A stretch of DNA of 64,000 nt from Calothrix sp. C42_A2020_038 (GCA_015272395.1 JACYLQ010000001.1:62001-126000); one strand, 5' to 3'. Shown: positions 18,633-28,780, numbered from the stretch's first letter. The notes: generated from the sequence alone by a model not told the origin. Made by a program: numbers and translations.

Positions 18633-19598
18633 TTAACCTTGAATTTTGCGTATAAAAAATTCTTCTAAGGAAGGACGAGCCAAATTCATCGATATAACGT
18701 TACCTCCCATCAAACGTAAACTAGCAAGAAAATCATAGTAATCTCCCTCTAACTGCCCTTCCCAACAACCTTCAGCGTTGAATTCAATAGTAGGTATCCA
18801 CTTTTTCAAAATTTCCCAGTCTCCACCTTGACCTTTAATGCGGTAAGTGCTGACTTTGCCGAGTAATTGTTCGAGCGAACCCGAACAAACTAACTGACCT
18901 TTTGCGAGAATAGCAACCCGGTCACAAATTTTTTCAACCTCGCTCAGAATGTGACTGTTGAAGAAAATAGTTTTACCCGCAGCTTTGAGAGTAAGAATAA
19001 TCTCGCGCATCTGATAACGTCCCAATGGGTCAAGACCTGACATCGGTTCATCCAAAAATACCAATTCTGGGTCATTAACCAAAGCATGTGCCATTCCTAC
19101 ACGCTGCAACATCCCTTTGGAGTAACGACGCATTTGTTTTTTACGCGCGTCTTTAAGTGGTAGACCAACCAACTCAAATAGTTGAGGAATACGTTCTCGC
19201 TGTACTCGCTTGGGAATTTGGAATATTCCTGCTGCAAATTCCAAAAATTCCCACCCCGTCAAAAAGTCGTATAAATATACATTCTCTGGTAAATATCCTA
19301 TGCGCTGCTTGACTGTATAGTCTCCTAAAGGTTTACCCAATAGTAAACCACGTCCGGATGTGGGACGAATAATGCCTAGTAACAACTTTAACAACGTAGT
19401 TTTACCGGCGCCATTCGGACCAAGCAGTCCGAATGTCTCACCTCGGTAAACAGTCAGCGAACAGCTTTTGAGTGACTCAACCTTCTGATTCAGAAAAAAG
19501 CCTGTTATATAGACTTTTCGTAACTCCGAAGTCAGGACTACCGGTGGATTGTCCTGAGTTTCTAATTTTAAATCGGGGGCATCTGCAACGGACTTCAT
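18633..19598 (-). CDS. ABC transporter ATP-binding protein (ABC-2 type)
   Basis: About 321 residues from the ATG at 19598; an in-frame start at 19643 would add 15. Motifs are Walker A GPNGAGKTT, Q-loop RIGYLPENVYLYD, signature RYSKGMLQRVGMAHAL (a variant of LSGGQ), Walker B LVFLDEPMSGLD and the H-loop NSHILSEVE. The layout matches drug/polymer export ATPases of the CcmA type. No permease gene is next to it, so its partner lies elsewhere. The last 80 residues form the usual regulatory tail. Confidence 0.93.
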   Translation of the reverse strand: MKSVADAPDLKLETQDNPPVVLTSELRKVYITGFFLNQKVESLKSCSLTVYRGETFGLLGPNGAGKTTLLKLLLGIIRPTSGRGLLLGKPLGDYTVKQRIGYLPENVYLYDFLTGWEFLEFAAGIFQIPKRVQRERIPQLFELVGLPLKDARKKQMRRYSKGMLQRVGMAHALVNDPELVFLDEPMSGLDPLGRYQMREIILTLKAAGKTIFFNSHILSEVEKICDRVAILAKGQLVCSGSLEQLLGKVSTYRIKGQGGDWEILKKWIPTIEFNAEGCWEGQLEGDYYDFLASLRLMGGNVISMNLARPSLEEFFIRKIQG

Positions 19599-19689
19599 CG
19601 TATTTTTGATTGTGCCTTTTGCCACACAACTATACCATTCCAATTACAAGTTACCCAGATATATGGCAAGAATAACATAACGCTGAAAG

Positions 19690-22600
19690 TTAAAAGCAGG
19701 AGTTGGTAAAAATGTGAGTTGGTGAGTTTGGTACCATTGTCACAAGAGTAATATTACCGTCGGCGCCTTTTACCCATGTTTGTGCTTCGATCAACTGTGG
19801 TGGGGTTGTTGAGGTGGGTTGAGAAAAACTTGTGGATGTTGATGTTGGCGCCACTTCTACGAATGTGGTGGTGGTGGTTGTACCTGGTAATGTTTCGAGG
19901 GGACTTGGTGGCAAACTACCACGTCCAGTAATAGTAAATTCACCTAGAGGTTTTGCGAAGTTGGCGCCTCGTGGACACATTTGACCAATTTGGTTACTGG
20001 CATCGACTAGTTGTTCAGGTAACTCTGCTAGTTGTTGTATGGGTTGAATTTCGGGTTGAATGATGTTAATTTCTCCCTGTGTTCCAAATTGGGAACTTGC
20101 TGTGATATCACTTTTAGGAGTTACACCACCCGTGCGTCGTGGTTCAATACCAAAAATAGTTTGAACAGTTAGATTAATTTTGCCACCAGAACCAGTAAAA
20201 GCGTTTGCAGTGATATCACTGTTTTCGTTTGGCACAGCAACAATAAAGGGTGTATCGATAGTGATGTTACCACCATCTCCACCGGAAAAAGCATTTCCTG
20301 CCGTTGTTGAGATCAAACTACCGCGACGTAATAATAAAAAGTCATTCGCGGTTAAATTAATATTGCCGCCATTTCCAGAATTGGTTGTTGCTGCTATTGC
20401 GCTCGCGTTATCAAGTCTGACAGTTGCAAAGTTGATGTCGATATCACCAGCGGTTCCCTGTCCAAAGCTACTACTAATAACTCCCCCACGGTTGATAGAC
20501 AAAGTTTGTCCAGTGATTTTGATATCACCACCTTTACCTATAGCATTATTATTTACAGTACTATAGGTTCCACTCGCCAACCCATTTTCACCTACCCCAT
20601 CAAAGTTGATGGCGTTACGAGTATTGATACTGATATTACCTGCATTTCCCCTACCAAAAGTACTGGTATTTATTTGTCCACCTTTTTGTAAAAGTATCGA
20701 ACCACCTGTTAGTGTAATATCACCTGCGTTGCCTTGCCCAAGAGTATTGGTACTGAGTAGAGAACTATTAGTGAAGCTAATACTGTCACGGGCATTGATA
20801 GTAATATTGCCAGCATCACCATTACCTTCAGTGGCTGCAACTATGTATCCTTGTGAGTCAACTAGTAGTGAACCAGTATTAATTTGAATACCACCACTTT
20901 TGCCCGTACTGCCAGATAACAGGCTCGATAAAAATCCTGATCTGATGTTGTTATTAGAATTAATAATAACTTGGTCGGTTGTGTTGACTTGAATTTGTCC
21001 TGCATTACCTTCTGCCCCGGTCGAAGCAGACAACAACGAACCGTTAGTTAAAAATAGGGAACGTGCATCAATATTAATATTTCCTGCTTGTCCGCGCGAT
21101 ACAGTATTATTAAAACCAGGAGTCAATAATGATGAGGAAATAAGACTTCTATTATCTAAGGAAACAGTATCTCTTGCTTTGATGGATATATTACCAGCCG
21201 AAGCTTGTCCTGTGACTTGAGTGTCGATGTATGTATTATTAACTAGTTGAAGTGAGCCTGTTGTAATACTGATGTTTCCTCCATTCCCAGTACCCCTAAA
21301 GCCAGGAAATCGAGAACCACCATCTAACACGCTACTAGAAATACTACCATTATCTATATATATGTTATCACGAGCATTGATAGTAACATCACCACCTTTA
21401 CCCGATAAAGCTGTGTTTGCGTTAATTTTTCCTGATAGTACTATTTGTGTCTCATTAAAAACAGATTCAAAAGGTGTGCTTGCGGGACGTTCCATAATTA
21501 AAGAGTCAGTATCTATTATTATTGCTCCCGCATCGCCTGTTCCGACTGTACTGCTATCAATACCTGCGGACTCGCTAAAAGAAAGTACTCCTGTATGCAG
21601 CTGAATATTTCCACCCCTTCCGCTAGCACCATCCTCAACAGAGGTGTTTAGCGCGATAAGTGACCTTGTTAATTCCAAACGGTCGGTTTGAATAAAAATA
21701 TTACCCGCATTACCTTGTCCACGAGTACTGATCACAATTGATGCATTATCGCTAATGAAAAAGGTGTTAGCTTGAATGCTAATATCACCGATACTTCCAG
21801 TTGCTTGTTTCTCTACTCTTGTCAAGATGCCGCTAGGTGCGAATATACCGCTATTATTACTCCGTGGGCTATCTTTAAAAGTAATATCGTTAGCTTTAAT
21901 AGTGATATTTCCAATATTTCCATTTCCCGATGTTAACCCTGTTAACTGGGCGCCACCTGTCATTGTCAAAGATCCAGTATCAATTAGGATACCTCCACCA
22001 GTACCAAGTGCTTGCTCACCCATACTGTTATCTATAAAAGAAAAGTTTTCTAGAGCTAATGAACTACTTTGAATTTGAATTTTTCCTGCTTGTCCAGTTC
22101 CTTGTTCTCTAACTGAATTACTAATATCGCTTATATCTGTTAATCTGATACCATCGCGTGCATTGACTGTAATATTACCTGCTGAACCTTGTCCAAAAGT
22201 ATTAGCTTCAAGTGTAGAATTTTGAGCCAAAAAAACCGAACCACCTTCAACTAGAATATTTCCTCCATTACCTACAGCAGTTCTATTAACTACACTAAAA
22301 ACAGCGCTATTTGTGAAAAAAATATTGTCTTTCGCTTGGACAAAAATATTACCAGCATTCGATTGCCCAGAAGTACTAACATTAATTTGAGACGTATCTA
22401 AATTTAATGACCCTGTATTAATTTTGACATCACCTGATTTTCCAGAACTGCCTTCGCTGATGATATTGGCGATGAAACTGTTATTGGTGAGATTTACTTG
22501 ACCTGTAGCGTTAATAGTAATGTCACCAGCTTGACTATTCGACGTACCTAAACTGTTATCTATTCCTGCACGTAATTTGCTTTCATTTATCAAATTGATA

Positions 22601-23463
22601 TTTGCTGCATGAATAATAATATTACCATTATTGGCGCCACGAACGTTAATTTCAGCCCCGTTACTCAAAGCGACATCCCCACGCTGAATATTTTGTGGTA
22701 TGTTTAAGCTAATATTCTCACCTGCAATATTTAATCCAACTTCTGCGGTTGTTGCGATACCAGCTAATTCGATATTACCCCCATATGCTCTCAAACTACC
22801 AGAATTGATGTTGATATCTCCGCCAACTAGTAATAAACTCTTGCTATCTGCGACTCGTAAACCCGTAATGCTTTGACCAAGCAGATTTACACCCGCAGGC
22901 GCCTCTGATAAGTTTGTAATACTTGCATTCCCTTGTATCTGACTAAATAGTAAAGCCGAAGGATTGACTGTTAGTAAACCTGGAGCTTCAGGTTTTGTAG
23001 TGCTAAATAATCCCTGTGTATCAAACTTTATACTATTTGCAGTAGTAGCAACAAAACTACCTTGGACATCTAAACTGGCATTACTCCCAAACAAAATACC
23101 ATTCGGGTTAATCAAATAAAAATTTGCGGTGCCAGCAACTCCCAAAGTTCCCAAAATATTTGATGCATTTCCACCTGTAACTCTCGTCAGTATATTCTGC
23201 ACTCCAGATGGATTTACAAAGTACACTCTTTGTCCATTACTAATATTAAAATCATTAAAACTATGAAACAGATTCACACCACGCTCGGCGCCACCATTAA
23301 CTATATCTAAATTAATACCGTTAATTTGAAGGTTAGGAATAACGCGCGAGTTTTCCGAACCAAGGGTGTTATCGGGGATAATTTGACCATAAGCAGATGT
23401 GGAGTATATAACTAAAAAGCTACACAACAAAGATTCTGATAACCTATTTTGTAAAAATTTCAT
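19690..23463 (-). CDS. FHA-type two-partner-secretion exoprotein (filamentous hemagglutinin N-terminal domain)
   Basis: 1257 residues, secreted. The signal peptide ends near SAYGQ, followed by the TPS domain (NGINLDIVNGGAERGVNLFHSFNDFNI, NPSGVQNILTRVTGGNASNILGTLGV, NFYLINPNGILFG) that is recognised by a TpsB pore. The middle is a long right-handed beta-helix built of about 40 repeats of GxISIxARDxxxxxN / SLxxxxxGNAGxIxI type. The C-terminal region has CPRGANFAKPLGEFTITGRGSLPPSP, seen at the end of many cyanobacterial FHA proteins. The product probably forms a surface fibre or adhesin. No TpsB gene is in the window. Confidence 0.92.
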   Translation of the reverse strand: MKFLQNRLSESLLCSFLVIYSTSAYGQIIPDNTLGSENSRVIPNLQINGINLDIVNGGAERGVNLFHSFNDFNISNGQRVYFVNPSGVQNILTRVTGGNASNILGTLGVAGTANFYLINPNGILFGSNASLDVQGSFVATTANSIKFDTQGLFSTTKPEAPGLLTVNPSALLFSQIQGNASITNLSEAPAGVNLLGQSITGLRVADSKSLLLVGGDININSGSLRAYGGNIELAGIATTAEVGLNIAGENISLNIPQNIQRGDVALSNGAEINVRGANNGNIIIHAANINLINESKLRAGIDNSLGTSNSQAGDITINATGQVNLTNNSFIANIISEGSSGKSGDVKINTGSLNLDTSQINVSTSGQSNAGNIFVQAKDNIFFTNSAVFSVVNRTAVGNGGNILVEGGSVFLAQNSTLEANTFGQGSAGNITVNARDGIRLTDISDISNSVREQGTGQAGKIQIQSSSLALENFSFIDNSMGEQALGTGGGILIDTGSLTMTGGAQLTGLTSGNGNIGNITIKANDITFKDSPRSNNSGIFAPSGILTRVEKQATGSIGDISIQANTFFISDNASIVISTRGQGNAGNIFIQTDRLELTRSLIALNTSVEDGASGRGGNIQLHTGVLSFSESAGIDSSTVGTGDAGAIIIDTDSLIMERPASTPFESVFNETQIVLSGKINANTALSGKGGDVTINARDNIYIDNGSISSSVLDGGSRFPGFRGTGNGGNISITTGSLQLVNNTYIDTQVTGQASAGNISIKARDTVSLDNRSLISSSLLTPGFNNTVSRGQAGNINIDARSLFLTNGSLLSASTGAEGNAGQIQVNTTDQVIINSNNNIRSGFLSSLLSGSTGKSGGIQINTGSLLVDSQGYIVAATEGNGDAGNITINARDSISFTNSSLLSTNTLGQGNAGDITLTGGSILLQKGGQINTSTFGRGNAGNISINTRNAINFDGVGENGLASGTYSTVNNNAIGKGGDIKITGQTLSINRGGVISSSFGQGTAGDIDINFATVRLDNASAIAATTNSGNGGNINLTANDFLLLRRGSLISTTAGNAFSGGDGGNITIDTPFIVAVPNENSDITANAFTGSGGKINLTVQTIFGIEPRRTGGVTPKSDITASSQFGTQGEINIIQPEIQPIQQLAELPEQLVDASNQIGQMCPRGANFAKPLGEFTITGRGSLPPSPLETLPGTTTTTTFVEVAPTSTSTSFSQPTSTTPPQLIEAQTWVKGADGNITLVTMVPNSPTHIFTNSCF

Positions 23464-23594
23464 AGTATTAACTATGTCTGAATATTGATTTTATTTTATA
23501 TTTTTGATGATTACTTAGTAAAATCTTTGTAGTTATTTAAGCTTTCCACTTTCACATATATTAAGTTTCAATTTATACATGTTTTCAAAAATAG

Positions 23595-23916
23595 TTGCAA
23601 ACAGAGTCTTTGATTGATAAGACAGAGTTAGAACTGCAAACACGGACGCAGATTGCTCAAGCTGAACAACAAGTGCAAACAAGTGTAATTGCATCTGCAC
23701 AAATTAGGTTAATAGCAAGCTATTAACTACTCAATCAGTTACAAAACCAACACACATCTGTAATTAATAGACGCTTATTACTTGAACCGCTACTAGCAAC
23801 CGAACCGTGAAGCTGGTTTTATCAAAGTTGGAGAAGTCGCACAAGTCAAATTTGATGCTTACTCTTATCAGGACTACGTAATTGTAACAGGTAAGGTAAA
23901 ATCAATATCTTCTGGC
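23595..23916 (+). pseudogene. Decayed HlyD-family secretion adaptor remnant
   Basis: Two stretches in different frames resemble a type I secretion membrane-fusion protein. The first (23595-23727) reads ELELQTRTQIAQAEQQVQTS, a coiled-coil arm, and ends in stops. The second (about 23810-23916) reads AGFIKVGEVAQVKFDAYSYQ then DYVIVTGKVKSISS, the beta-barrel hallmark (GxxVxVKFDAYPYQxYG in intact relatives). Stops and frame changes separate them, so no product is expected. It points to a lost type I or peptidase-containing ABC export system. Confidence 0.7.
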
Positions 23917-24051
23917 GCCAAGAAGCATTAAAAAAAGTAGCGCTTAATTCGCTATGTGAGGGTTTATCAGTCGAGGCAGTTGTAAGAATTACAGGTCTAC
24001 CTCGAAAAAGTGCAGCAACTACAGTTACAAACTAAGGAAAACGGTGAATGA
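23914..24051 (+). pseudogene. Tail fragment of an Rpn/PD-(D/E)XK transposase-like protein
   Basis: The reading RQEALKKVALNSLCEGL, SVEAVVRITGL, then after a frame shift near 24000, LEKVQQLQLQTKENGE and a stop, matches the C-terminal helix-turn region of recombination-promoting nuclease (Rpn) or PD-(D/E)XK nuclease/transposase proteins in cyanobacteria. The catalytic domain is missing. Confidence 0.65.
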
Positions 24052-24105
24052 CAGTCTGCTTTGTTTCTCAGCGGCAAAAAACGAATTTATCAGAGACTTT
24101 GGGCA

Positions 24106-25008
24106 CTATTTAGTTGCTATTTCGCGTAATTGTTTCGTAACTTGTTCCACAGTGTCAATACTTGTGGGACTAACTAAACCATCGTGGTGAAAAGTATATA
24201 CATGATTATTTTGTACTGCTCTTAATTTATTCCAAAAGGGTAGCTTTTTGAATTCTTCAGGTTTTGTTCTACTAGTTTCTGTGATAAATATTTTATCAGG
24301 GTTAGAGGCAAGAATTTTTTCTTGTGAAAGAGTTAAATATCCTTTAAAACGACCTGTTGATTCAAAATCGGCGGCAATATTGTTATAATTAAATTTTTGT
24401 AATAAGTCACCAGCCCAGCTATTTTTATTTGGAGAGGATGTTGGTTGAACACTTACTAATACTAAAACTGATTTGTTATTACTAGGGATATTACTGAGAT
24501 TAGATTGCAATCTATCTATAATTGGCTTGGGGTCGGTGCCAATACGTTGAGCTATATCTTTTGTTTGATTTTCTAAGTCTTGCCAGCTTCTTGTATTATA
24601 TACAACTGTTTTAATGCCTAACTCTTGTAGTTTTGCTAAATACTTATCGTGGAAAGCACCAGCACCTACTACTAAGTCAGGTTTTAATGACACAATTTTT
24701 TCTAAGTTAATCGCAGTGTTGTTTCCTACTTTTGGAAAATCAGCAAATTTTTCTTTCGCTATTGTATCAGTATATCTACTATTGGGTACACCAACTAATT
24801 TAGTTTTATCTAAGTTATAGATTAAATCTGATGCTAAAGATGTGAGTGCAACAATTCTTTTTACTTGTTGAGTAGGTTGAGTAATATTTGTATCTATTGT
24901 ATTAACTTTAGGGTTGTTGGAAATAGTGTTACCATTATTAGAACAAGACAATACGTTGAGACTTAATAATAGTGTGATAATGAAAGTTGTAATTTTTGGG
25001 TTTAGCAT
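24106..25008 (-). CDS. Periplasmic binding lipoprotein for an iron/heme/B12 ABC transporter
   Basis: 300 residues. A lipoprotein signal ends in LSLNVLSC, with the lipidated cysteine near residue 22. The rest is the BtuF/FhuD-type (class III) binding fold: RIVALTSLASDLIYNL, LVGVPNSRYTD, NLEKIVSLKPDLVVG, KLQELGIKTVVYNTRSWQDLENQ and the C-terminal lobe with DKIFITET and VQNNHVYTF. It is the last gene of the uptake operon. Its position behind a heme-type TonB receptor suggests heme or a siderophore as ligand, but the sequence does not settle this. Confidence 0.85.
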   Translation of the reverse strand: MLNPKITTFIITLLLSLNVLSCSNNGNTISNNPKVNTIDTNITQPTQQVKRIVALTSLASDLIYNLDKTKLVGVPNSRYTDTIAKEKFADFPKVGNNTAINLEKIVSLKPDLVVGAGAFHDKYLAKLQELGIKTVVYNTRSWQDLENQTKDIAQRIGTDPKPIIDRLQSNLSNIPSNNKSVLVLVSVQPTSSPNKNSWAGDLLQKFNYNNIAADFESTGRFKGYLTLSQEKILASNPDKIFITETSRTKPEEFKKLPFWNKLRAVQNNHVYTFHHDGLVSPTSIDTVEQVTKQLREIATK

Positions 25009-25033
25009 TTTTAACTCCTGGTTAAATTAGAAA

Positions 25034-25056
25034 ACACAGGCACCGAATGCCTGTGT
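25034..25056 (-). terminator. Perfect hairpin between receptor and binding-protein genes
   Basis: ACACAGGCA and TGCCTGTGT form a 9-bp perfect stem around CCGAA (read on the plus strand). On the minus strand it is followed by TTTTCTAATTT. It lies between the stop at 25070 and the next start at 25008, so it may reduce read-through (partial terminator) within the operon. Confidence 0.65.
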
Positions 25057-25069
25057 AACATCTTAATAT

Positions 25070-27742
25070 TTAGAATTGCCAATTTAAGCCGATTGCAAAG
25101 TTTGTTCCAGGTTGTGCGTAGCGTCCACGTTGTGCTTCAAATGTTGCAGCACTTACATCGATAGTACGAACATCTGCATATTGATAGTATTCGGTGTTAA
25201 ATATATTATAAATTCCTGCAGTTAGTTGCAGATTTGAAGAAATTTTGTAGTAACCGATGAAATCAAACAATGTGTAAGCGTCTGGTTCGTAGAAGTCTGT
25301 TTTTCGAGTTGCGGCGCCTGCATTAACAACACTAGTTTGGTTATCAACAAGTGCTAGTTCTCTTGCTTTGGCTGTAAAAGTTCCTATTAATTCTGCTCCC
25401 CATTTATCATGAGGAGATTGATAACCTAAAGCAACAACTGCTGTTAAAGGATTAATAGTTGTCAGTGGTCTATCATTCGTTAAATCGTTGCCAACTTGCC
25501 AGCTTAAAGCACTTTTAATATTCAATCCTCCTGGGTTGGGGCTAAAACGATAAGCAGCTTTAACCTCTAAACCGTATATTTCCACATTCCCAATATTACG
25601 GGTTTGAAAAATTTGAAAGGGAATACGTCTTCCACCACTAGGAATGCTACCAAAATCATTTGGGTCGAAACCAGCAAACGCAGCACGTTCAATAAAGTTA
25701 TTGTAGCGGTTATAAAATCCGGTAACACCAAAATCTAGTTGCTGTGAACGATTGCGTAGACCTAATTCAAAGTTGTTGCTAGTTTCAACTTTTAAATCTG
25801 GGTTGGGAATACCTTTGTGGGGACGAAGAGGAATATCAGCGCGGAAAGCAAAGTTCAACTCGTCGTATTGTGGTGGACGGAAACCGCGCGAGTAACGACC
25901 AAATGCCATTAAACCTGGATTAATTTCATAAGTTATCCCAAAACTAGGATTTATACCTGATGTGGAGAAGTCTGTCGCTGGTTTTCCTTGATTTTTGCGA
26001 GTAAATTCTGGATTATTGTCTGTTTTCAAATCGTAAATATCCAAACGAACCCCAGGAATTAGTTTTAATCTTCCATCACCCAAGGTAATTTCGTTTTGTA
26101 GAAATGTTCCGAAGCGAAAGGTTCTACTGTCGGGAAAGTCTTTTTGGGGAAAATTTGGTAAAAATACACGAGTCCCTGTTGTCGTATTGTAGTTCAAGTA
26201 ATTTCGCTCATTCAGACTATTGGAGATATCAAACCCATAAGTGAGACTATTAATAGTACTACCAATTTTAAAGTCACTGCGTAGTTGTAAGTTTCCTCCT
26301 AAAATACGGTCGGTAAAATCTTTGTCTGCTTCTTCATTACGAATTCGACCAGCACTGAGAACACTACGTTTACTATCTTCTGTTATTTGTGAATTCTGAT
26401 AATAAACAATACCTCTAGCAAATTGTAGCCATGATTGACTATTGGGATTATCGTATTGATAAGCTAAACTATAGCGCGTGCGTTTTGTCGTCACTTCCTC
26501 TTGCAAACTTCTTGTTGCACCCTCAAAAGCCATTCCTTGTAAGTTTTCTATTGGGAATGTGCTATTCGCAACATTATTAAAATATTCACCGGTGAATTCC
26601 AAAAAGCTCTGTTTGTCAAAATTATAAGTTAGCTTACCTAAAAAATTATCCCGCTTGATGTCTTGCTCGTCCTGATATTTACTATTACCTCCACCTACTT
26701 GAGTTTCATTTCTATCCCGACGAGTATAAATTAATAATGTATCAACATTATCAAAGCGGTTTGCTTGCGTTACAGTTCCAACAAAGCCAGTATCTTTGCT
26801 ACTGTATTGAATGCGCGCGTTAGTAAAAGAGTCTTTACCCAATATATCAAGTAAGCTTCCTGCATTGGCAGTACTGAAGTTAACAGTTCCTCCTAATGCG
26901 TCGCTGCCTAAAATTGCAGAATTATTACCTTTAAAAATTTCTAGAGAATTTAGAGTTTCAATATCGACATAATCTCTACCAATGCGAGTTGCACCAAAAC
27001 TGTATTCAAATGGTAAACGAATACCATCGACTTGCAGGTTAACTCTGTTTCCATCTAGTCCACGAATATTGAATCCTTGTAAACCTCCACGAGAGTCATT
27101 TGGTACTGAAATACCAGGTTCATAACGTATCAAGTCTCTGATATCTCGTGCTTGCTCTCTTTGTATTTGTTCTCTGTCGATAACTGTGATATTCGCAGGT
27201 GCTGTTGCTCCTGGGTTTGCGGCGCCTATAACACTTAACTCAATAGGTGCATTTTGTTCAGTAGTCTCTACTGGTGAAGAAGTGCTTGCAGCTGGAGTAT
27301 CTACAGCAATAGTAAAAATCAATCCTTGTTCACTAGTAATCTCTTCAACTTTGGGTAATTTGTCATCACCAACTATTTTGATTTCAACATCTTTTGCATT
27401 TACTTGGGTAATGCTGATAGATTTTATACCAAAAATTGGATTATTTTTGATCAAATTAGCATCATTTGGAAGTGCAAGAGTAGCATTATTTAGTGTAATG
27501 ACTGTATATGTGTCATAATCAACAATTTCTCCTTCAGGATATTCCTTAGAAGGAATTGTTAACATTAAATTCAATCCTTTGCCAGTTTCAGTAAAATTAA
27601 CATCAGTGATTTGAATTAACTGCTGATTTTGCGCTGTGACTAATGTATTGTTACTTGAAATATTTTTAGCATTTGCAGATAAAGGAACAGCAAAAGCTAA
27701 CAATGCACTTACACCAATAACCCAACTGTGATTTTTTATCAT
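25070..27742 (-). CDS. TonB-dependent receptor with N-terminal AMIN domain, heme/hemoglobin type
   Basis: About 890 residues from the ATG at 27742, which places a signal peptide (IKNHSWVIGVSALLAFAVPLSANA) at the start; the ORF extends to 27793 but would overlap the ATPase gene. After the signal comes an AMIN domain (residues ~35-150), then the plug (ITVIDREQIQREQARDIRDLIRYEPGISV, GFNIRGLDGNRVNLQVDGIRLP) and a 22-strand beta-barrel ending in NFAIGLNWQF. The plug phrase IRYEPGISV is typical of TonB-hemoglobin/transferrin/lactoferrin-type receptors. It transports an iron complex across the outer membrane with TonB-ExbBD energy. Confidence 0.92.
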   Translation of the reverse strand: MIKNHSWVIGVSALLAFAVPLSANAKNISSNNTLVTAQNQQLIQITDVNFTETGKGLNLMLTIPSKEYPEGEIVDYDTYTVITLNNATLALPNDANLIKNNPIFGIKSISITQVNAKDVEIKIVGDDKLPKVEEITSEQGLIFTIAVDTPAASTSSPVETTEQNAPIELSVIGAANPGATAPANITVIDREQIQREQARDIRDLIRYEPGISVPNDSRGGLQGFNIRGLDGNRVNLQVDGIRLPFEYSFGATRIGRDYVDIETLNSLEIFKGNNSAILGSDALGGTVNFSTANAGSLLDILGKDSFTNARIQYSSKDTGFVGTVTQANRFDNVDTLLIYTRRDRNETQVGGGNSKYQDEQDIKRDNFLGKLTYNFDKQSFLEFTGEYFNNVANSTFPIENLQGMAFEGATRSLQEEVTTKRTRYSLAYQYDNPNSQSWLQFARGIVYYQNSQITEDSKRSVLSAGRIRNEEADKDFTDRILGGNLQLRSDFKIGSTINSLTYGFDISNSLNERNYLNYNTTTGTRVFLPNFPQKDFPDSRTFRFGTFLQNEITLGDGRLKLIPGVRLDIYDLKTDNNPEFTRKNQGKPATDFSTSGINPSFGITYEINPGLMAFGRYSRGFRPPQYDELNFAFRADIPLRPHKGIPNPDLKVETSNNFELGLRNRSQQLDFGVTGFYNRYNNFIERAAFAGFDPNDFGSIPSGGRRIPFQIFQTRNIGNVEIYGLEVKAAYRFSPNPGGLNIKSALSWQVGNDLTNDRPLTTINPLTAVVALGYQSPHDKWGAELIGTFTAKARELALVDNQTSVVNAGAATRKTDFYEPDAYTLFDFIGYYKISSNLQLTAGIYNIFNTEYYQYADVRTIDVSAATFEAQRGRYAQPGTNFAIGLNWQF

Positions 27743-27746
27743 AAAT

Positions 27747-28523
27747 TTACTTTGAGGAAATGGCACAAACTTGTAAACCGATAGGAGTGTCAATAATTAA
27801 AGCTTCTACGTCAAACACTTCTTGGATATTCGTGGGAGTCAAGACTTCTTCAGATGTTCCTATACCCCAAAGATGACCTTGCTTGAATAAAGCAATTCGA
27901 TTACTATATCTTGCAGCTAAATTTAATTCATGTAGAACAGTAACAATTGTTAAATTTTGCTGTTGATTTAATTCTTTGAGTAATTCTAAAAGCTGTAATT
28001 GATAGTGAATATCTAAATAAGTAGTTGGCTCATCAAGTAATAATACTTTCGGTTCTTGGGCTAAAGCCAAAGCCAGGAAAGCGCGCTGTCTTTCTCCTCC
28101 GGAAAGATTTTCAACGAGTCTTTCTTTATAATTTTCTAACTTTGTTTTGTGAATAGCAATATCTACTTTCCTGGCATCATCTGCATTTAATTCCCATTGC
28201 CACCAAGGTTGATGTGGGGTGCGTCCTAAACTTACTAACTGACGAACTGTTAAACCTGCAGGAACAGTTTGCTGCTGAGGTAATAAAGCTAGTTGTTGTG
28301 CCACTAAATTGGCGGGTTGTGTATGAATCACTTTTCCATCAAGTAAAACGGCGCCATTTTGTGGTGAAAGAATGCGACTAAGCAATTTTAGAAAAGTAGA
28401 TTTTCCAGAACCGTTAGCGCCAACCAAACTTAACCATTCGCCGGTATGCAAATTAAGGTTGACATTCTGAACAATTGGCCTTGTACTGTAACCACCAGTT
28501 AAATTTTGAATTTCTAGAGGCAT
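27747..28523 (-). CDS. ABC transporter ATP-binding protein, iron/heme/B12 uptake
   Basis: About 258 residues from the ATG at 28523. Walker A (GANGSGKST), Q-loop (LALLPQQQTVPAGLTVRQLVSLGRTPHQ), signature LSGGERQRAFLALAL, Walker B (VLLLDEPTTYLD) and a switch histidine in VLHELNLAARY are all present, as in FecE/BtuD/HmuV. It is the first gene of the operon and is four bases from the start of the TonB receptor gene. A Fur-box-like site lies just upstream. The matching integral permease (BtuC/FecCD) is not in the window. Confidence 0.93.
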   Translation of the reverse strand: MPLEIQNLTGGYSTRPIVQNVNLNLHTGEWLSLVGANGSGKSTFLKLLSRILSPQNGAVLLDGKVIHTQPANLVAQQLALLPQQQTVPAGLTVRQLVSLGRTPHQPWWQWELNADDARKVDIAIHKTKLENYKERLVENLSGGERQRAFLALALAQEPKVLLLDEPTTYLDIHYQLQLLELLKELNQQQNLTIVTVLHELNLAARYSNRIALFKQGHLWGIGTSEEVLTPTNIQEVFDVEALIIDTPIGLQVCAISSK

Positions 28524-28565
28524 ACACAAACCATTTACTAAGAATCTATTTCATTAATTTTTAAT

Positions 28566-28584
28566 ACTATAATCATTATCATAA
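28566..28584 (-). promoter_or_regulatory. Fur-box-like operator
   Basis: On the minus strand the sequence reads TTATGATAATGATTATAGT, close to the GATAATGATAATCATTATC consensus of the ferric uptake regulator. It lies about 45 bases upstream of the first gene of the iron-uptake operon, where a Fur operator would be expected. Confidence 0.6.
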
Positions 28585-28780
28585 AAAGACGAGTATTTTT
28601 CAATACTTTTGTGATTTTAATTTTTAGCCTAAAGTATGACTGTTTGTCATATTTGAAGCAAATAGTATCCGTGTTTATTATGACAAATAAGTGTTTTTTG
28701 TTACTTTTTTATTCAAATGAATACTTGACAACAAATATATGTGCTACTTGATAAATAAGAATTTATCTCAATAAAATAAT

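Noticed and set aside
19690-23463. Possible CRISPR-like or tandem DNA repeats inside the exoprotein
   Set aside because: The periodicity is at the protein level (beta-helix turns); the DNA copies are too diverged to be an array.
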